A DNA stretch of 64,000 bases from Geobacillus sp. 46C-IIa (lineage in GTDB: Bacteria; Bacillota; Bacilli; Bacillales; Anoxybacillaceae): assembly GCF_014679505.1 (NCBI RefSeq), contig NZ_CP061474.1:774001-838000 (forward strand). The letters run 5' to 3'. Position 1 is the stretch's first letter. Each line of letters opens with the position of its first letter. This document shows, piece by piece, positions 54,049 through 61,337 of the stretch. The notes under the pieces are model-generated. The model did not search any database. It was not told the origin of the DNA and was given only the letters and a program-made list of their open reading frames with translations. The translations under genes were made by a program, and so were the position numbers.

Positions 54049-54082
54049 AGCCGCAGAAGCGCCTTTCTTCTGCGGCTTTTTG
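54049..54082 (+). terminator. Second same-stem terminator in the small-ORF leader
   Basis: AGCCGCAGAAG (54049-54059) pairs with CTTCTGCGGCT (54067-54077), then TTTTG. The stem repeats that of the hairpin just upstream, so an alternative pairing between the two can exclude both. Confidence 0.8.
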
Positions 54083-54104
54083 CATAGAAAGGAGGTGAGC
54101 GGGC

Positions 54105-54248
54105 ATGACGATTCATTTGTTTTTTATCACGATCACGATTGAACGGAGAAAGCCGCGGAAGCGGAACATCGAAGAGGAGCGGTTCGCACGTGCGGCCGAG
54201 GAGGAGATGCTTGACCGCAAATGTTCTGTCCATCAACGGGTGTTTTAA
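54105..54248 (+). CDS. yrzI: YrzI-like small protein
   Basis: 47-residue ORF: a hydrophobic start MTIHLFFITITIERRKPRKR followed by an acidic-basic helix and two distinct halves, the pattern of YrzI family peptides of Bacillus. The binding site AAAGGAGGTGAG (54088-54099) is near perfect. In B. subtilis yrzI lies in an mRNA of several tiny ORFs that the ribosome-associated nuclease Rae1 cuts; the arrangement here looks similar. The function of the peptide is unknown. Confidence 0.7.
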   Translation: MTIHLFFITITIERRKPRKRNIEEERFARAAEEEMLDRKCSVHQRVF

Positions 54249-54276
54249 AAAATAAGGCTGAAAGGGGAGAAGATTC

Positions 54277-54336
54277 ATGTCGATTGTACCGGTATGGCTT
54301 ATGATGTGGATGGAACGGACGGGCGATTCGACTTGA
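54277..54336 (+). CDS. 19-codon small ORF
   Basis: MSIVPVWLMMWMERTGDST, with AAAGGGGAGA at 54261-54270, six bases before the ATG. It is too short for homology; it is listed because it is one of five closely spaced small ORFs each with its own strong ribosome binding site. Confidence 0.4.
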   Translation: MSIVPVWLMMWMERTGDST

Positions 54337-54359
54337 CTCGGGATAAAGGAGTGTAGCGC

Positions 54360-54446
54360 ATGCTGCGCGTGCTGTTGTTGACAGTCGAATTTCACCAATT
54401 GTTCAAAATGTGGCGGAAGCGTTCCCCGTCTTCTTTGGTAAAATAA
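54360..54446 (+). CDS. 28-codon small ORF
   Basis: MLRVLLLTVEFHQLFKMWRK then a short basic tail; an amphipathic hydrophobic peptide. The binding site AAAGGAGTG (54345-54353) is six bases before ATG. It is the third ORF after the tandem terminators. Confidence 0.45.
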   Translation: MLRVLLLTVEFHQLFKMWRKRSPSSLVK

Positions 54447-54478
54447 AAATAAACGAGAAGGCCAAGGGGGGAACGGGG

Positions 54479-54565
54479 ATGTTCGCCATCGTCATGGCAG
54501 TTGTGATTACGGCGTCGATCGCGCTTGTCGTCGCTGCGGAAGTGAGCGCCGAAGCAGGAGTGTAA
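54479..54565 (+). CDS. 28-codon small transmembrane ORF
   Basis: MFAIVMAVVITASIALVVAA followed by EVSAEAGV: a single hydrophobic helix with an acidic end. The binding site AAGGGGGGAA (54464-54473) is five bases upstream. The composition fits a membrane micro-protein. It is the last of the cluster. Confidence 0.5.
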   Translation: MFAIVMAVVITASIALVVAAEVSAEAGV

Positions 54566-54667
54566 CAAGGGCGGGCGTCTGTGTGTGAGATGGGAGGGGA
54601 ATAGCAGACGGGCTGCGCACAAGAAATGATGGTGTTTGTTGACTGATACGGGTGGCACGTTTGCCCA

Positions 54668-54702
54668 CAGCCGGCTTCGTTAAGGGCCGGCTGAATTTTT
54701 TT
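54668..54702 (+). terminator. Terminator of the small-ORF cluster
   Basis: CAGCCGGC (54668-54675) pairs exactly with GCCGGCTG (54686-54693), then AATTTTTTT. Confidence 0.9.
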
Positions 54703-54783
54703 GTCCAGACACGGACAACGGCCCCCCTGCATATACATAACGGTAGGCGGTTTCCGCCGATGACAGCAGGCGGGGGTGAGAGC

Positions 54784-55497
54784 ATGTCCGGCATTTTTTC
54801 GGCGTTTGCGTTTTTGTTGAAAGAGCTGACGTTTCTCGTCTCGTACATTAAAAACAATGCGTTTCCCCAGCCGTTAAGCCCTAAAGAAGAGGAAAAATAT
54901 TTGGAACTGATGGCCAAAGGCGATGAGCAGGCCCGCAACCGGCTCATCGAACATAATTTGCGCCTCGTCGCTCATATTGTGAAAAAGTTTGAAAATACAG
55001 GGGAAGAAGTCGAGGATTTGATTTCGATTGGGACGATCGGTTTGATTAAGGCGATTGAAAGCTATTCAGCTGGCAAGGGGACGAAACTCGCGACATACGC
55101 AGCCCGCTGTATTGAAAATGAGATCCTGATGCACTTGCGTTCGTTGAAAAAAACGCGCAAAGACGTTTCCCTTCATGAACCGATCGGTCAAGACAAAGAA
55201 GGAAATGAAATTAGCCTGCTTGATATTTTAAAATCAGAAGGGCAAGATATCGTCGATGAAATCCAGCTGAACATGGAGCTCGAGCAAGTAAAAAAATATA
55301 TTAGCGTGCTTGACGAACGGGAAAAAGAAGTGATCGTCAACCGGTTTGGCCTCGGCCGCCAGCGTGAGAAAACGCAGCGTGAAATCGCCAAAGAGCTCGG
55401 CATTTCAAGAAGCTACGTCTCGCGCATCGAAAAACGGGCATTAATGAAAATGTTTCATGAGTTTTACCGGCAGGAAAAAGAAAAACGGCGGTCATAA
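54784..55497 (+). CDS. sigK: RNA polymerase sporulation sigma factor SigK (pro-sigma-K)
   Basis: 237-residue late mother-cell sigma factor in one uninterrupted frame. The pro-sequence [36 protein letters not shown] (first ~20 residues) is hydrophobic and removed by SpoIVFB. Region 2 has [43 protein letters not shown] and region 4 [16 protein letters not shown] with [22 protein letters not shown]. No skin-type insertion is present, unlike B. subtilis. ATG 54784 follows GCGGGGGTGAG. BofC at the other end of the window acts on its processing pathway. Confidence 0.96.
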   Translation: MSGIFSAFAFLLKELTFLVSYIKNNAFPQPLSPKEEEKYLELMAKGDEQARNRLIEHNLRLVAHIVKKFENTGEEVEDLISIGTIGLIKAIESYSAGKGTKLATYAARCIENEILMHLRSLKKTRKDVSLHEPIGQDKEGNEISLLDILKSEGQDIVDEIQLNMELEQVKKYISVLDEREKEVIVNRFGLGRQREKTQREIAKELGISRSYVSRIEKRALMKMFHEFYRQEKEKRRS

Positions 55498-55512
55498 AAC
55501 TCGGGAATGAGG

Positions 55513-55545
55513 CAGGCGCCTGATCGGTGGCCTGTTTTCTTTTGT
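55513..55545 (+). terminator. Probable terminator after sigK
   Basis: CAGGC (55513-55517) with GCCTG (55530-55534) plus inner pairs, then TTTTCTTTTG. Confidence 0.6.
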
Positions 55546-55670
55546 CAATGACATGAATATTTAAATTATTATAAAAAATAAAATATATTTACGATTCCTT
55601 GTGGCAAAGCGGTTTCAGACAAAAATATTGATAAATTTCATTTTTAAAATTAGAATATTTTTTCGGTTTT
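55546..55670. other. AT-rich stretch without genes
   Basis: About 125 bases unusually rich in A and T (for example TATTTAAATTATTATAAAAA) compared with the GC-rich surroundings, with no ORF, ribosome binding site or clear promoter. It abuts the symporter remnant and looks like a deletion or insertion scar. Confidence 0.6.
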
Positions 55671-55777
55671 GTCGTTAACGTAATCGGCAACTCGCCCGCA
55701 GCGGTCGCCATGTCGAAATGGGAAGGGCAATACAACGAGGGAAACAATATATGGCGGAGTTACGGCAAAGCGCCTAA
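55671..55777 (+). pseudogene. 3' remnant of a dicarboxylate/amino acid:cation symporter gene
   Basis: The frame VVNVIGNSPAAVAMSKWEGQ then YNEGNNIWRSYGKA reads like the C-terminus of DAACS (GltP/DctA-type) symporters, which end with a VVNVxGNxxAAVxxSKWEG motif. There is no start codon or upstream homology: in-frame stops and AT-rich sequence begin just before it. A TAA at 55775-55777 in the next frame is probably the original stop, displaced by one base. The gene's terminator still follows. The homology is from memory and short. Confidence 0.5.
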
Positions 55778-55822
55778 CCGGAAAAAGCGGCTGGAACAAA
55801 AGCCGCTTTTTCCGGCTTCTTT
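55778..55822 (+). terminator. Terminator left after the symporter remnant
   Basis: A perfect 15-bp stem: 55778-55792 with 55801-55815, loop GGAACAAA, then CTTCTTT. Confidence 0.88.
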
Positions 55823-55908
55823 ATAAAATAGTTGCCGGCCCGCGTACTGTCAGCTATATTTATAATGGAACATCATTTCGCCAAATTTCGATTAAATGAG
55901 GGACGAAT

Positions 55909-56934
55909 GTGAAACGTTGGATTATCATCGCGCTTTTGCTCGCTTTAGGGTTGTGGCTTTTGCCGTACAGCGTGCCGCTTCTATTGGCGCTTGCCACTGC
56001 TCTTCTGTTAGAGCCGTCTATTCGCCGCTTGCAAGAAAGTTATCAGTTGAAGCGTGCGCATGCCGTGACGGTCATTTTTTCGTTATTTTTAGTGATCGTC
56101 GGGTTTTCGCTTTACTTTTTAATCGTCATTCTCGTTCAGCAAGTAATGGCGCTCTCGCAAAAGCTCCCTTACGTGCTAAGCGAAACAACAAAAGTGCTCG
56201 ACCACCTCATCCAAACGTGGCAGTCGTATTCGAGTTCGATTCCGCAAGAAATCATTGATTCATTGGAGCGCGGCGTCAATACGGTGCAGCAAATGTTGCT
56301 GTCGTTTGCGACGAATTTGACGCAGTCGCTCGTCCATTATATTGCCGCCATCCCGGCGTTTTTTATTCACTTTTTAGTTTATTTGATCGCCCTGTTTCTC
56401 ATTTGCCTCGATTTGCCGCAGCTGAAGCAAGGAATGAGCCGCTATTTGTCGGAGCGCACCCGCCAGCGGCTCGGGATGGTCGTCACTCAGCTTAGCAAGG
56501 CGGGAATCGGCTTTATTAAAGCACAGTTTTTGCTCAGCTTAATTACGTTTTTTCTCGCGCTGGCCGGCCTGCTTTTATTAGGCGTCGATTACGCCGCTCT
56601 GATGGCGCTTGTCATCGTCGTCGTCGACATTTTGCCGATTTTAGGGACCGGTTCGGTGCTCGTTCCGTGGGGCATCATCAGCATCGCTAACGGTGATAAC
56701 ACACTCGGCATCGGACTGATCGTTCTGTTTGTCGTCATTACTGTCGTGCGCCGGATCATCGAGCCGAAAGTGTTTTCAACCAATTTAGGCATTTCTCCGC
56801 TCGCGGCGCTCGTCAGCGTCTATCTCGGCTTCCAGCTACTCGGCTTCATCGGGCTGTTCGTCGGCCCGGTTGTTGTTATTTTAGTTGAGACGCTCGTCAA
56901 AGCGGGGGTCATTAAATGGACGATCAAGCTATAA
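55909..56934 (+). CDS. ytvI: Sporulation integral membrane protein YtvI (AI-2E family)
   Basis: 341-residue polytopic protein of the AI-2E family with about eight membrane segments: spans at 5-25 and 28-45 (approximately), 60-85, a soluble central part (85-145), then spans from 150 onward with VVVDILPILGTGSVLVPWGI near 243 and IEPKVFSTNLGISPLAALVSVYLGF. Annotated YtvI proteins are expressed in sporulation; the substrate is unknown. The GTG start follows GAGGGACG. It is the second AI-2E paralogue in this window, only distantly similar to the one at 36 kb. A terminator follows. Confidence 0.85.
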   Translation: MKRWIIIALLLALGLWLLPYSVPLLLALATALLLEPSIRRLQESYQLKRAHAVTVIFSLFLVIVGFSLYFLIVILVQQVMALSQKLPYVLSETTKVLDHLIQTWQSYSSSIPQEIIDSLERGVNTVQQMLLSFATNLTQSLVHYIAAIPAFFIHFLVYLIALFLICLDLPQLKQGMSRYLSERTRQRLGMVVTQLSKAGIGFIKAQFLLSLITFFLALAGLLLLGVDYAALMALVIVVVDILPILGTGSVLVPWGIISIANGDNTLGIGLIVLFVVITVVRRIIEPKVFSTNLGISPLAALVSVYLGFQLLGFIGLFVGPVVVILVETLVKAGVIKWTIKL

Positions 56935-56936
56935 CC

Positions 56937-56963
56937 AAGCCGGCGGAAGCCGGCTTTGTTTAT
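56937..56963 (+). terminator. Terminator after ytvI
   Basis: AAGCCGGC (56937-56944), loop GGAA, GCCGGCTT (56949-56956), then TGTTTATT. Confidence 0.9.
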
Positions 56964-57077
56964 TAGGAAGGATGAGTGCAAGGGAAGCTGGTTTTGCTGT
57001 TGCCATATCCATTTTTCGAAAAGAAAAGGGAACATGGGGATGCAATGGACGGGAGAAGGTGCGGCCGGCGGAACGTG

Positions 57078-57109
57078 AAAAGACCGCCTTGGTGGATGGC
57101 GGTCTTTTT
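57078..57109. terminator. Terminator near the 3' end of motB
   Basis: AAAAGACCGCC (57078-57088) pairs exactly with 57098-57108 across a 9-base loop; T-rich on the plus strand and, read on the minus strand, followed by TTTTC. It lies just beyond the motB stop and likely ends motAB mRNA. Confidence 0.8.
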
Positions 57110-57120
57110 CTGGCGGGCAG

Positions 57121-57885
57121 TTATGGATGGTTGAGCTCGGTGCGCGGCAAAACTAAAATTTCCACGCGCCGATTTTTCATTCGTCCGGCGGCTGTCGCGT
57201 TGGAAGCGATCGGTTTGTATTCGCCGTAGCCTTTGGCGCTGAAGTAGCGCGGGTCAAGCTGCTTGTTTTCAAGCAGCACTTTCATAAAGTTGACGGCGCG
57301 CATGACGCTCAGCTCCCAGTTCGAGGCAAACTGGGCGTTATGGATCGGCACGTTGTCCGTATGGCCGCTAATGATCACGTTGCGCGGCGGATTCATCACA
57401 AGCAAGGCGGAAATTTCCGCCGCCAAGCGCTGGTCTTTCATGCGCACGTCCGCGCTGCCGGAGTCGAACAAAATGTCGTCTAAAATAGTAATGGCGAGCC
57501 CTTCGTCAGTCAACGATGTTTGCAGTTTTCCGCCGAGCTTGTTTTCTCGAATGTAGGCGTCGATCTTTTCTTTCACTTGCGCCAGCCCTTCTTTTTCCTG
57601 CTCACTCACGGCTGGGGAAGGCTGCTTTTCTTGTTGCCGCCCTTCTTCATCTTGCGCTGGCGGGGTGATTGGCTCCACCGGGCTTTGAAAATCGAGAACA
57701 CCCGTTCCGCCGGCAAAAGCGTTGCTGAAGGCGCGCGCGATTTCCTGAAACTTTTTTTGGTCAATTTGGCTGCTTGCAAACAAGACGATGAACAAAGCAA
57801 GCAAGAGCGTCAGTAAATCCGCGTACGGAATAAGCCATGATTCATTTATATGCTCGTCGCGTTCGTTCTTTTTTTTCTTACCCAT
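57121..57885 (-). CDS. motB: Flagellar motor stator protein MotB
   Basis: 254-residue stator subunit that anchors to peptidoglycan. A basic N-terminus and one membrane helix carry the proton-channel Asp23 in IPYADLLTLLLALF; the plug/linker region (about 50-110) is followed by the OmpA-like domain with LFDSGSADVRMKD and IISGHTDNVPIHN. It could in principle be the Na+-type MotS, but the pair's similarity to B. subtilis MotAB is closer. It overlaps motA by eight bases. Confidence 0.92.
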   Translation of the reverse strand: MGKKKKNERDEHINESWLIPYADLLTLLLALFIVLFASSQIDQKKFQEIARAFSNAFAGGTGVLDFQSPVEPITPPAQDEEGRQQEKQPSPAVSEQEKEGLAQVKEKIDAYIRENKLGGKLQTSLTDEGLAITILDDILFDSGSADVRMKDQRLAAEISALLVMNPPRNVIISGHTDNVPIHNAQFASNWELSVMRAVNFMKVLLENKQLDPRYFSAKGYGEYKPIASNATAAGRMKNRRVEILVLPRTELNHP

Positions 57886-58669
57886 TGACCGTTTCTCCTT
57901 GTGTCAGCACGTGGCGCCGCTCGCTTTCCGGCAAATACGAAGCAAGTTTCTGCTCGATCATGCGCGGGGCTTGTCCTTCCAAAATGGACAGCACCCCTTC
58001 AATCATGATGTAGCGCACTTTCGCTTCTTCTTTCGATTTCCGCCGCAATTTGTTGGCGAACGGATGCCAAAGCACGTAGCCGGTGAAAATCCCGAGCAGT
58101 GTCGCTACAAACGCGGCGCTGATCGCCTGGCCGAGTTCAGCGATATTTTCCATGTTTCCAAGTGCGGCGATCAAGCCGATGACAGCGCCGAGCACCCCGA
58201 GCGTCGGCGCGTATGTGCCGGCTTGCGTAAAAATGGCGGCGTTTGCTTCATGACGCTCTTCCATGGCCGCAATTTCTTCTGTCATCACATCGCGGATGAA
58301 CTCTTGCGTCTGCCCGTCGATCGCCATGCTGAGCCCGTTGCGCAAAAACGGGTCGTCGATGTCGTCGAGCTTCGCTTCAAGCGCCAGCAGCCCTTCGCGG
58401 CGGGCGACGTTCGCCCAGTCGACGAACAGCGGAATGAGCTGCTCGACCGTCGGGGTCGCCGGTTCGGTAAAAATGATTTTTAACAGCTTCGGCACTTTTT
58501 TAATTTCTTGCGTCGGAAAAGCGATCGTGACCGCTGCGGCCGTCCCGACGAGAATAATTAAAAGGGCGGCCGGATTGATTAGCACAGACGGCGATACGCC
58601 TTTAAAGTACATGCCGAGTCCAACGGCGATCACGCCCAAGATGGCGCCGACGACTGATGTTTTATCCAA
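57878..58669 (-). CDS. motA: Flagellar motor stator protein MotA
   Basis: 263-residue four-span membrane protein forming the ion channel with MotB. Membrane segments lie near 5-22, 30-48, 145-165 and 175-198; the large cytoplasmic loop carries the charged residues for torque (REGLLALEAKLDDI), and the conserved TYAPTLGVLGAVIGLIAALGNM (channel helix with Pro) is present. The start is TTG 58669, six bases after GGGGGGAT on this strand; no ATG is nearby. No flagellar sigma-D promoter could be recognised upstream. Confidence 0.92.
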   Translation of the reverse strand: MDKTSVVGAILGVIAVGLGMYFKGVSPSVLINPAALLIILVGTAAAVTIAFPTQEIKKVPKLLKIIFTEPATPTVEQLIPLFVDWANVARREGLLALEAKLDDIDDPFLRNGLSMAIDGQTQEFIRDVMTEEIAAMEERHEANAAIFTQAGTYAPTLGVLGAVIGLIAALGNMENIAELGQAISAAFVATLLGIFTGYVLWHPFANKLRRKSKEEAKVRYIMIEGVLSILEGQAPRMIEQKLASYLPESERRHVLTQGETVNG

Positions 58670-58842
58670 ATTGATCCCCCCGCTCTTTCAATGAAAACGA
58701 TCTATGCTGCTTTTGTTTTATGAAGAAACCATATTTATCATATACTGAATAGAGAAGGTTGAAAAGGGAAAAAGGTGTGACTTCGGACATAAAAAAGCCG
58801 CCCGATCCATATGCCATTGGAAAGGGACAGCCCCGGCGATGG

Positions 58843-59382
58843 TCATATTTTTTTCAGTTTAAACGTTCCGACCATTAAAAACGATAAGATCAGCGCTAAA
58901 AACATAAACGATTGCGGCGGAAGGTACGGAATGGCCAAATAGCCTAACGTCATCAGCACCCCGGCTGCCGTAATCGGCAGCCCGGCGAAATAGCCGTTGT
59001 TCTCCGTGATGTTAAAGCGGGCGAGGCGAAAGGCGCCGCAGGCGATATACAAAATGGTGAACACCGCTCCTGGCGCACCGAATTCACGGAACAAGGCTTC
59101 GTACATTAACAGGGCGGGCGCGACGCCAAAGGAAACAATGTCGCTCATCGAGTCAAGCTGTTTGCCGAGCTCGGATTCGATGTTCAGCTTGCGGGCGACG
59201 GCGCCGTCAAAGCGATCGACAAACGCTGCTAAAAAAATGAGAAGCACGCTCATGTGAAGCTGCCCGTTCAGCGTAGTCAAGACGGAAAAGCCGCCGAGCG
59301 ATAAGTTCGTCATCGTCAAAATGTTGGCCATGTTGGCTTTTAACTTTTTTAACGTATAATCTAAATAATCCGATAAGAACAA
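58843..59382 (-). CDS. pssA: CDP-diacylglycerol--serine O-phosphatidyltransferase
   Basis: 179-residue membrane enzyme that joins serine to CDP-diacylglycerol, making phosphatidylserine. The CDP-alcohol phosphotransferase motif DGAVARKLNIESELGKQLDS ending in DSMSD (near 64-87) is complete, with about six hydrophobic segments. TTG 59382 (product MFLSDYLDYTLKKLKANMAN) is preferred because AAGGAG lies nine bases upstream and related Bacillus proteins start this way; ATG 59331 is an alternative. It faces away from psd, the next step of the pathway. Confidence 0.92.
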   Translation of the reverse strand: MFLSDYLDYTLKKLKANMANILTMTNLSLGGFSVLTTLNGQLHMSVLLIFLAAFVDRFDGAVARKLNIESELGKQLDSMSDIVSFGVAPALLMYEALFREFGAPGAVFTILYIACGAFRLARFNITENNGYFAGLPITAAGVLMTLGYLAIPYLPPQSFMFLALILSFLMVGTFKLKKI

Positions 59383-59505
59383 CTCTCCCCACTCCTTTTC
59401 CAACAGAAAACGCCAAAAGAAAATTCTACTACCATTATACTCATTTTGGCGGTAATATGGAAGGTAGTAACACCCGGCGATGCTACGTAACTGGAGGGAA
59501 CATGC

Positions 59506-60285
59506 TTGCGAAAATGGCTGTACCGTTTGTTTATTGAGTTGACCAATCACTCGCTTTCCTCGAAGCTGCTCGCTTCGTTTGCCAGATCGCGCCTCAGCGC
59601 GCCGTTGATACCATCGTATGCGAAAATTTATCATATTAACCAAGAAGAAATGGAAAAAAGCCTAAAAAATTATAAAACGTTGCAGCAGTTGTTCGTTCGC
59701 CGGCTCAAAGCCGGGACTAGACCGGTCGATGCTGATGAGCATGCGGTCGTCAGTCCGGTCGATGCGGTCATTGAGGAAATGGGAACGATCCAAGAAACGA
59801 GTGAAATGATGGTCAAAGGGAAACCGTATTCGATTGCGGAAATGCTTGGCAGTGCCGAGGCTGCGCAACCGTATGTGAACGGGTTCTTTTTTATTCTGTA
59901 TTTGAGCCCGAGCCATTATCACCGCATCCATAGCCCAATATCTGGCGTGATCGAAAAACAGTGGACGCTTGGCCGCAAATCATACCCTGTCAACCGCCTC
60001 GGCTTAAAATACGGGCGGCGGCCGCTTGAAAAAAACTATCGCCTTATTACGGAAGTCACGGCTGGCGGCAAGCGCATGGCCATCGTCAAGGTCGGCGCCA
60101 TGTTTGTCAACAGCATTGAACTGACCCATAAGGGGGATCGGTTGGTGAAGGGGGAGGAAATGGCGTATTTTTCATTCGGCTCGACTGTCGTGCTCCTGTT
60201 TGAACGGGGAAGCTTTACGCCCGACCCGCGCATTGCCGCGCCGATGCCGATTAAAGTTGGCGAGCGGCTCGGCTATTGGCGCTAG
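59506..60285 (+). CDS. psd: Phosphatidylserine decarboxylase
   Basis: 259-residue proenzyme that makes phosphatidylethanolamine. It self-cleaves at the Ser of FGSTVVLLF (FGST at 224-227) to give a pyruvoyl group; LSPSHYHRIHSPISG and AMFVNSIEL are the other conserved parts. The Gly-Ser-Thr tripeptide is intact although the preceding residue is Phe rather than the more common Leu/Val. The start is TTG 59506 after CTGGAGGGAA; the nearby ATG 59502 is out of frame. It is divergent from pssA. Confidence 0.94.
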   Translation: MRKWLYRLFIELTNHSLSSKLLASFARSRLSAPLIPSYAKIYHINQEEMEKSLKNYKTLQQLFVRRLKAGTRPVDADEHAVVSPVDAVIEEMGTIQETSEMMVKGKPYSIAEMLGSAEAAQPYVNGFFFILYLSPSHYHRIHSPISGVIEKQWTLGRKSYPVNRLGLKYGRRPLEKNYRLITEVTAGGKRMAIVKVGAMFVNSIELTHKGDRLVKGEEMAYFSFGSTVVLLFERGSFTPDPRIAAPMPIKVGERLGYWR

Positions 60286-60302
60286 GCGCGGACGTTTTGG
60301 CG

Positions 60303-60330
60303 AAACAAAAAAAAGCCCGAAGGCCTTCGT
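60303..60330 (-). terminator. Terminator of sda (TTCG tetraloop)
   Basis: On the minus strand AAGGCC, loop TTCG, GGCTTT (one G-T pair) and a run of T directly follow the sda stop codon. Confidence 0.75.
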
Positions 60331-60471
60331 TTATGATGACAATTTGATTTTATGGGCCAATGACCGACGCAGGATTTCCTTTTCGATCAGTTCGATGAAT
60401 TCCGGGCTTAAATTGAGTTCTTTCGCCTTAAAGTATGATTCGATCAACAGCTCATCAGACAAATGTTTCAT
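60331..60471 (-). CDS. sda: Sporulation histidine kinase inhibitor Sda
   Basis: 46-residue checkpoint peptide [20 protein letters not shown], continuing [18 protein letters not shown]. It forms a helical hairpin that blocks KinA autophosphorylation, delaying sporulation when replication is active or damaged. AAAGGAGGG precedes ATG 60471. In B. subtilis sda transcription is activated by DnaA; the cluster of DnaA boxes found just upstream here agrees with that. The frame is open further upstream but without homology. Confidence 0.95.
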   Translation of the reverse strand: MKHLSDELLIESYFKAKELNLSPEFIELIEKEILRRSLAHKIKLSS

Positions 60472-60583
60472 CGGCGAACGCCCTCCTTTTCCGATGGGAG
60501 ATGGAATATAGCGAATATTCCATACATATAATGGTAGGTTACTTTCACTGTACCATGATTTGCAAAATAGAACAACCGTTCTA

Positions 60584-60684
60584 TTATCCACAGAAAGCAG
60601 TGGATAACATGTGGAAAACGTGTTTATAAAATAGCGGAAGCATCGTCACTCGTTTGTGTGCGATGTGGGTAACAGTTATCCACA
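60584..60684. promoter_or_regulatory. DnaA-box cluster upstream of sda
   Basis: Five DnaA boxes in 100 bases: perfect TTATCCACA at 60584-60592 and 60676-60684; one-mismatch boxes AGTGGATAA (60599-60607), TGTGGAAAA (60610-60618) and TGTGGGTAA (60664-60672), both orientations represented. B. subtilis sda is a direct DnaA target with similar boxes, so this is expected to tie sda transcription to DnaA activity. It is not an origin: dnaA/dnaN are absent and no AT-rich unwinding element was recognised. Confidence 0.9.
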
Positions 60685-60759
60685 AACCGGGGGTTGCGAA
60701 ATTTGTCGAAAACTTTTTTGTCTTGCCGTTCTAGAGAAGGGCGGCTGCCAAACTTTGTT

Positions 60760-60788
60760 TTGAAACGAACAGCCAAATCCGCTATGAT
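60760..60788 (+). promoter_or_regulatory. Promoter of the yqeG-nadD operon
   Basis: TTGAAA (60760-60765), a 17-base spacer and TATGAT (60783-60788), 33 bases before yqeG. Confidence 0.75.
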
Positions 60789-60821
60789 GGGAAAAGCAGA
60801 TGATAAAGGCAGGTGATTGAC

Positions 60822-61337
60822 ATGCTTCATTATTTTTTACCAAGCCAGTTTGCAAAGCGCGTCATTGACATTACACCGGATGAGCTGAAGGAAAAAGGGG
60901 TGAAAGGGATCATCACCGATCTTGACAATACGCTCGTCGAGTGGGACAGGCCAGGCGCGACCCCGGAACTGGCAGCATGGTTTGAGGCGATCAAGCAGGT
61001 GGGCATTAAGGTCGTCATCGTATCGAATAATAATAAACGACGCGTGCAGTCGTTTGCCGAACCGCTCGGCATCCCGTTCATTTTTGAAGCGCGCAAACCG
61101 CTGACGCGCGCGTTTTTGCAGGCGTTGGAGATAATGGGGCTGAAAAAGGAGGAGGTCGTCGTCATCGGCGACCAGTTGCTGACTGATGTGCTCGGCGGCA
61201 ACCGCCTCGGATTAAATACGATTTTAGTCGTCCCAATCGCTCAGACGGACGGGTTATGGACACGCTTTAACCGGAAAATAGAGCGGAAAATTTTACATGC
61301 CATGCGGAAAAAAGGGATGATTTACTGGGAGGAATGA
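60822..61337 (+). CDS. yqeG: YqeG family HAD phosphatase
   Basis: 171-residue HAD superfamily III-A phosphatase. Motif I is DLDNTLVEWD (near 32, both catalytic Asp present), motif II VIVSNNNKRRVQ, and the motif III/IV region VVIGDQLLTDVLGGNRLGLNT. Its substrate is not established; the gene always accompanies yqeH and aroE. ATG 60822 follows AGGCAGGTGA. It overlaps yqeH by four bases. Confidence 0.92.
   Translation: MLHYFLPSQFAKRVIDITPDELKEKGVKGIITDLDNTLVEWDRPGATPELAAWFEAIKQVGIKVVIVSNNNKRRVQSFAEPLGIPFIFEARKPLTRAFLQALEIMGLKKEEVVVIGDQLLTDVLGGNRLGLNTILVVPIAQTDGLWTRFNRKIERKILHAMRKKGMIYWEE

Noticed and set aside
56964..57077. Small gene between ytvI and motB
   Set aside because: An ATG-initiated frame exists but it continues antisense through motB and has no protein-like features.
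58670..58760. Sigma-D promoter upstream of motA
   Set aside because: TAAA strings are present, but no GCCGATAT-like partner at 15-base spacing was found.
59440..59505. ECF (SigX-type) promoter before psd
   Set aside because: GTAAC and CGTAAC strings occur, but the spacing of about 14 bases is too short.
60584..60684. Replication origin
   Set aside because: DnaA boxes are dense, but dnaA, dnaN, rpmH and an AT-rich unwinding element are absent; regulation of sda explains the boxes.
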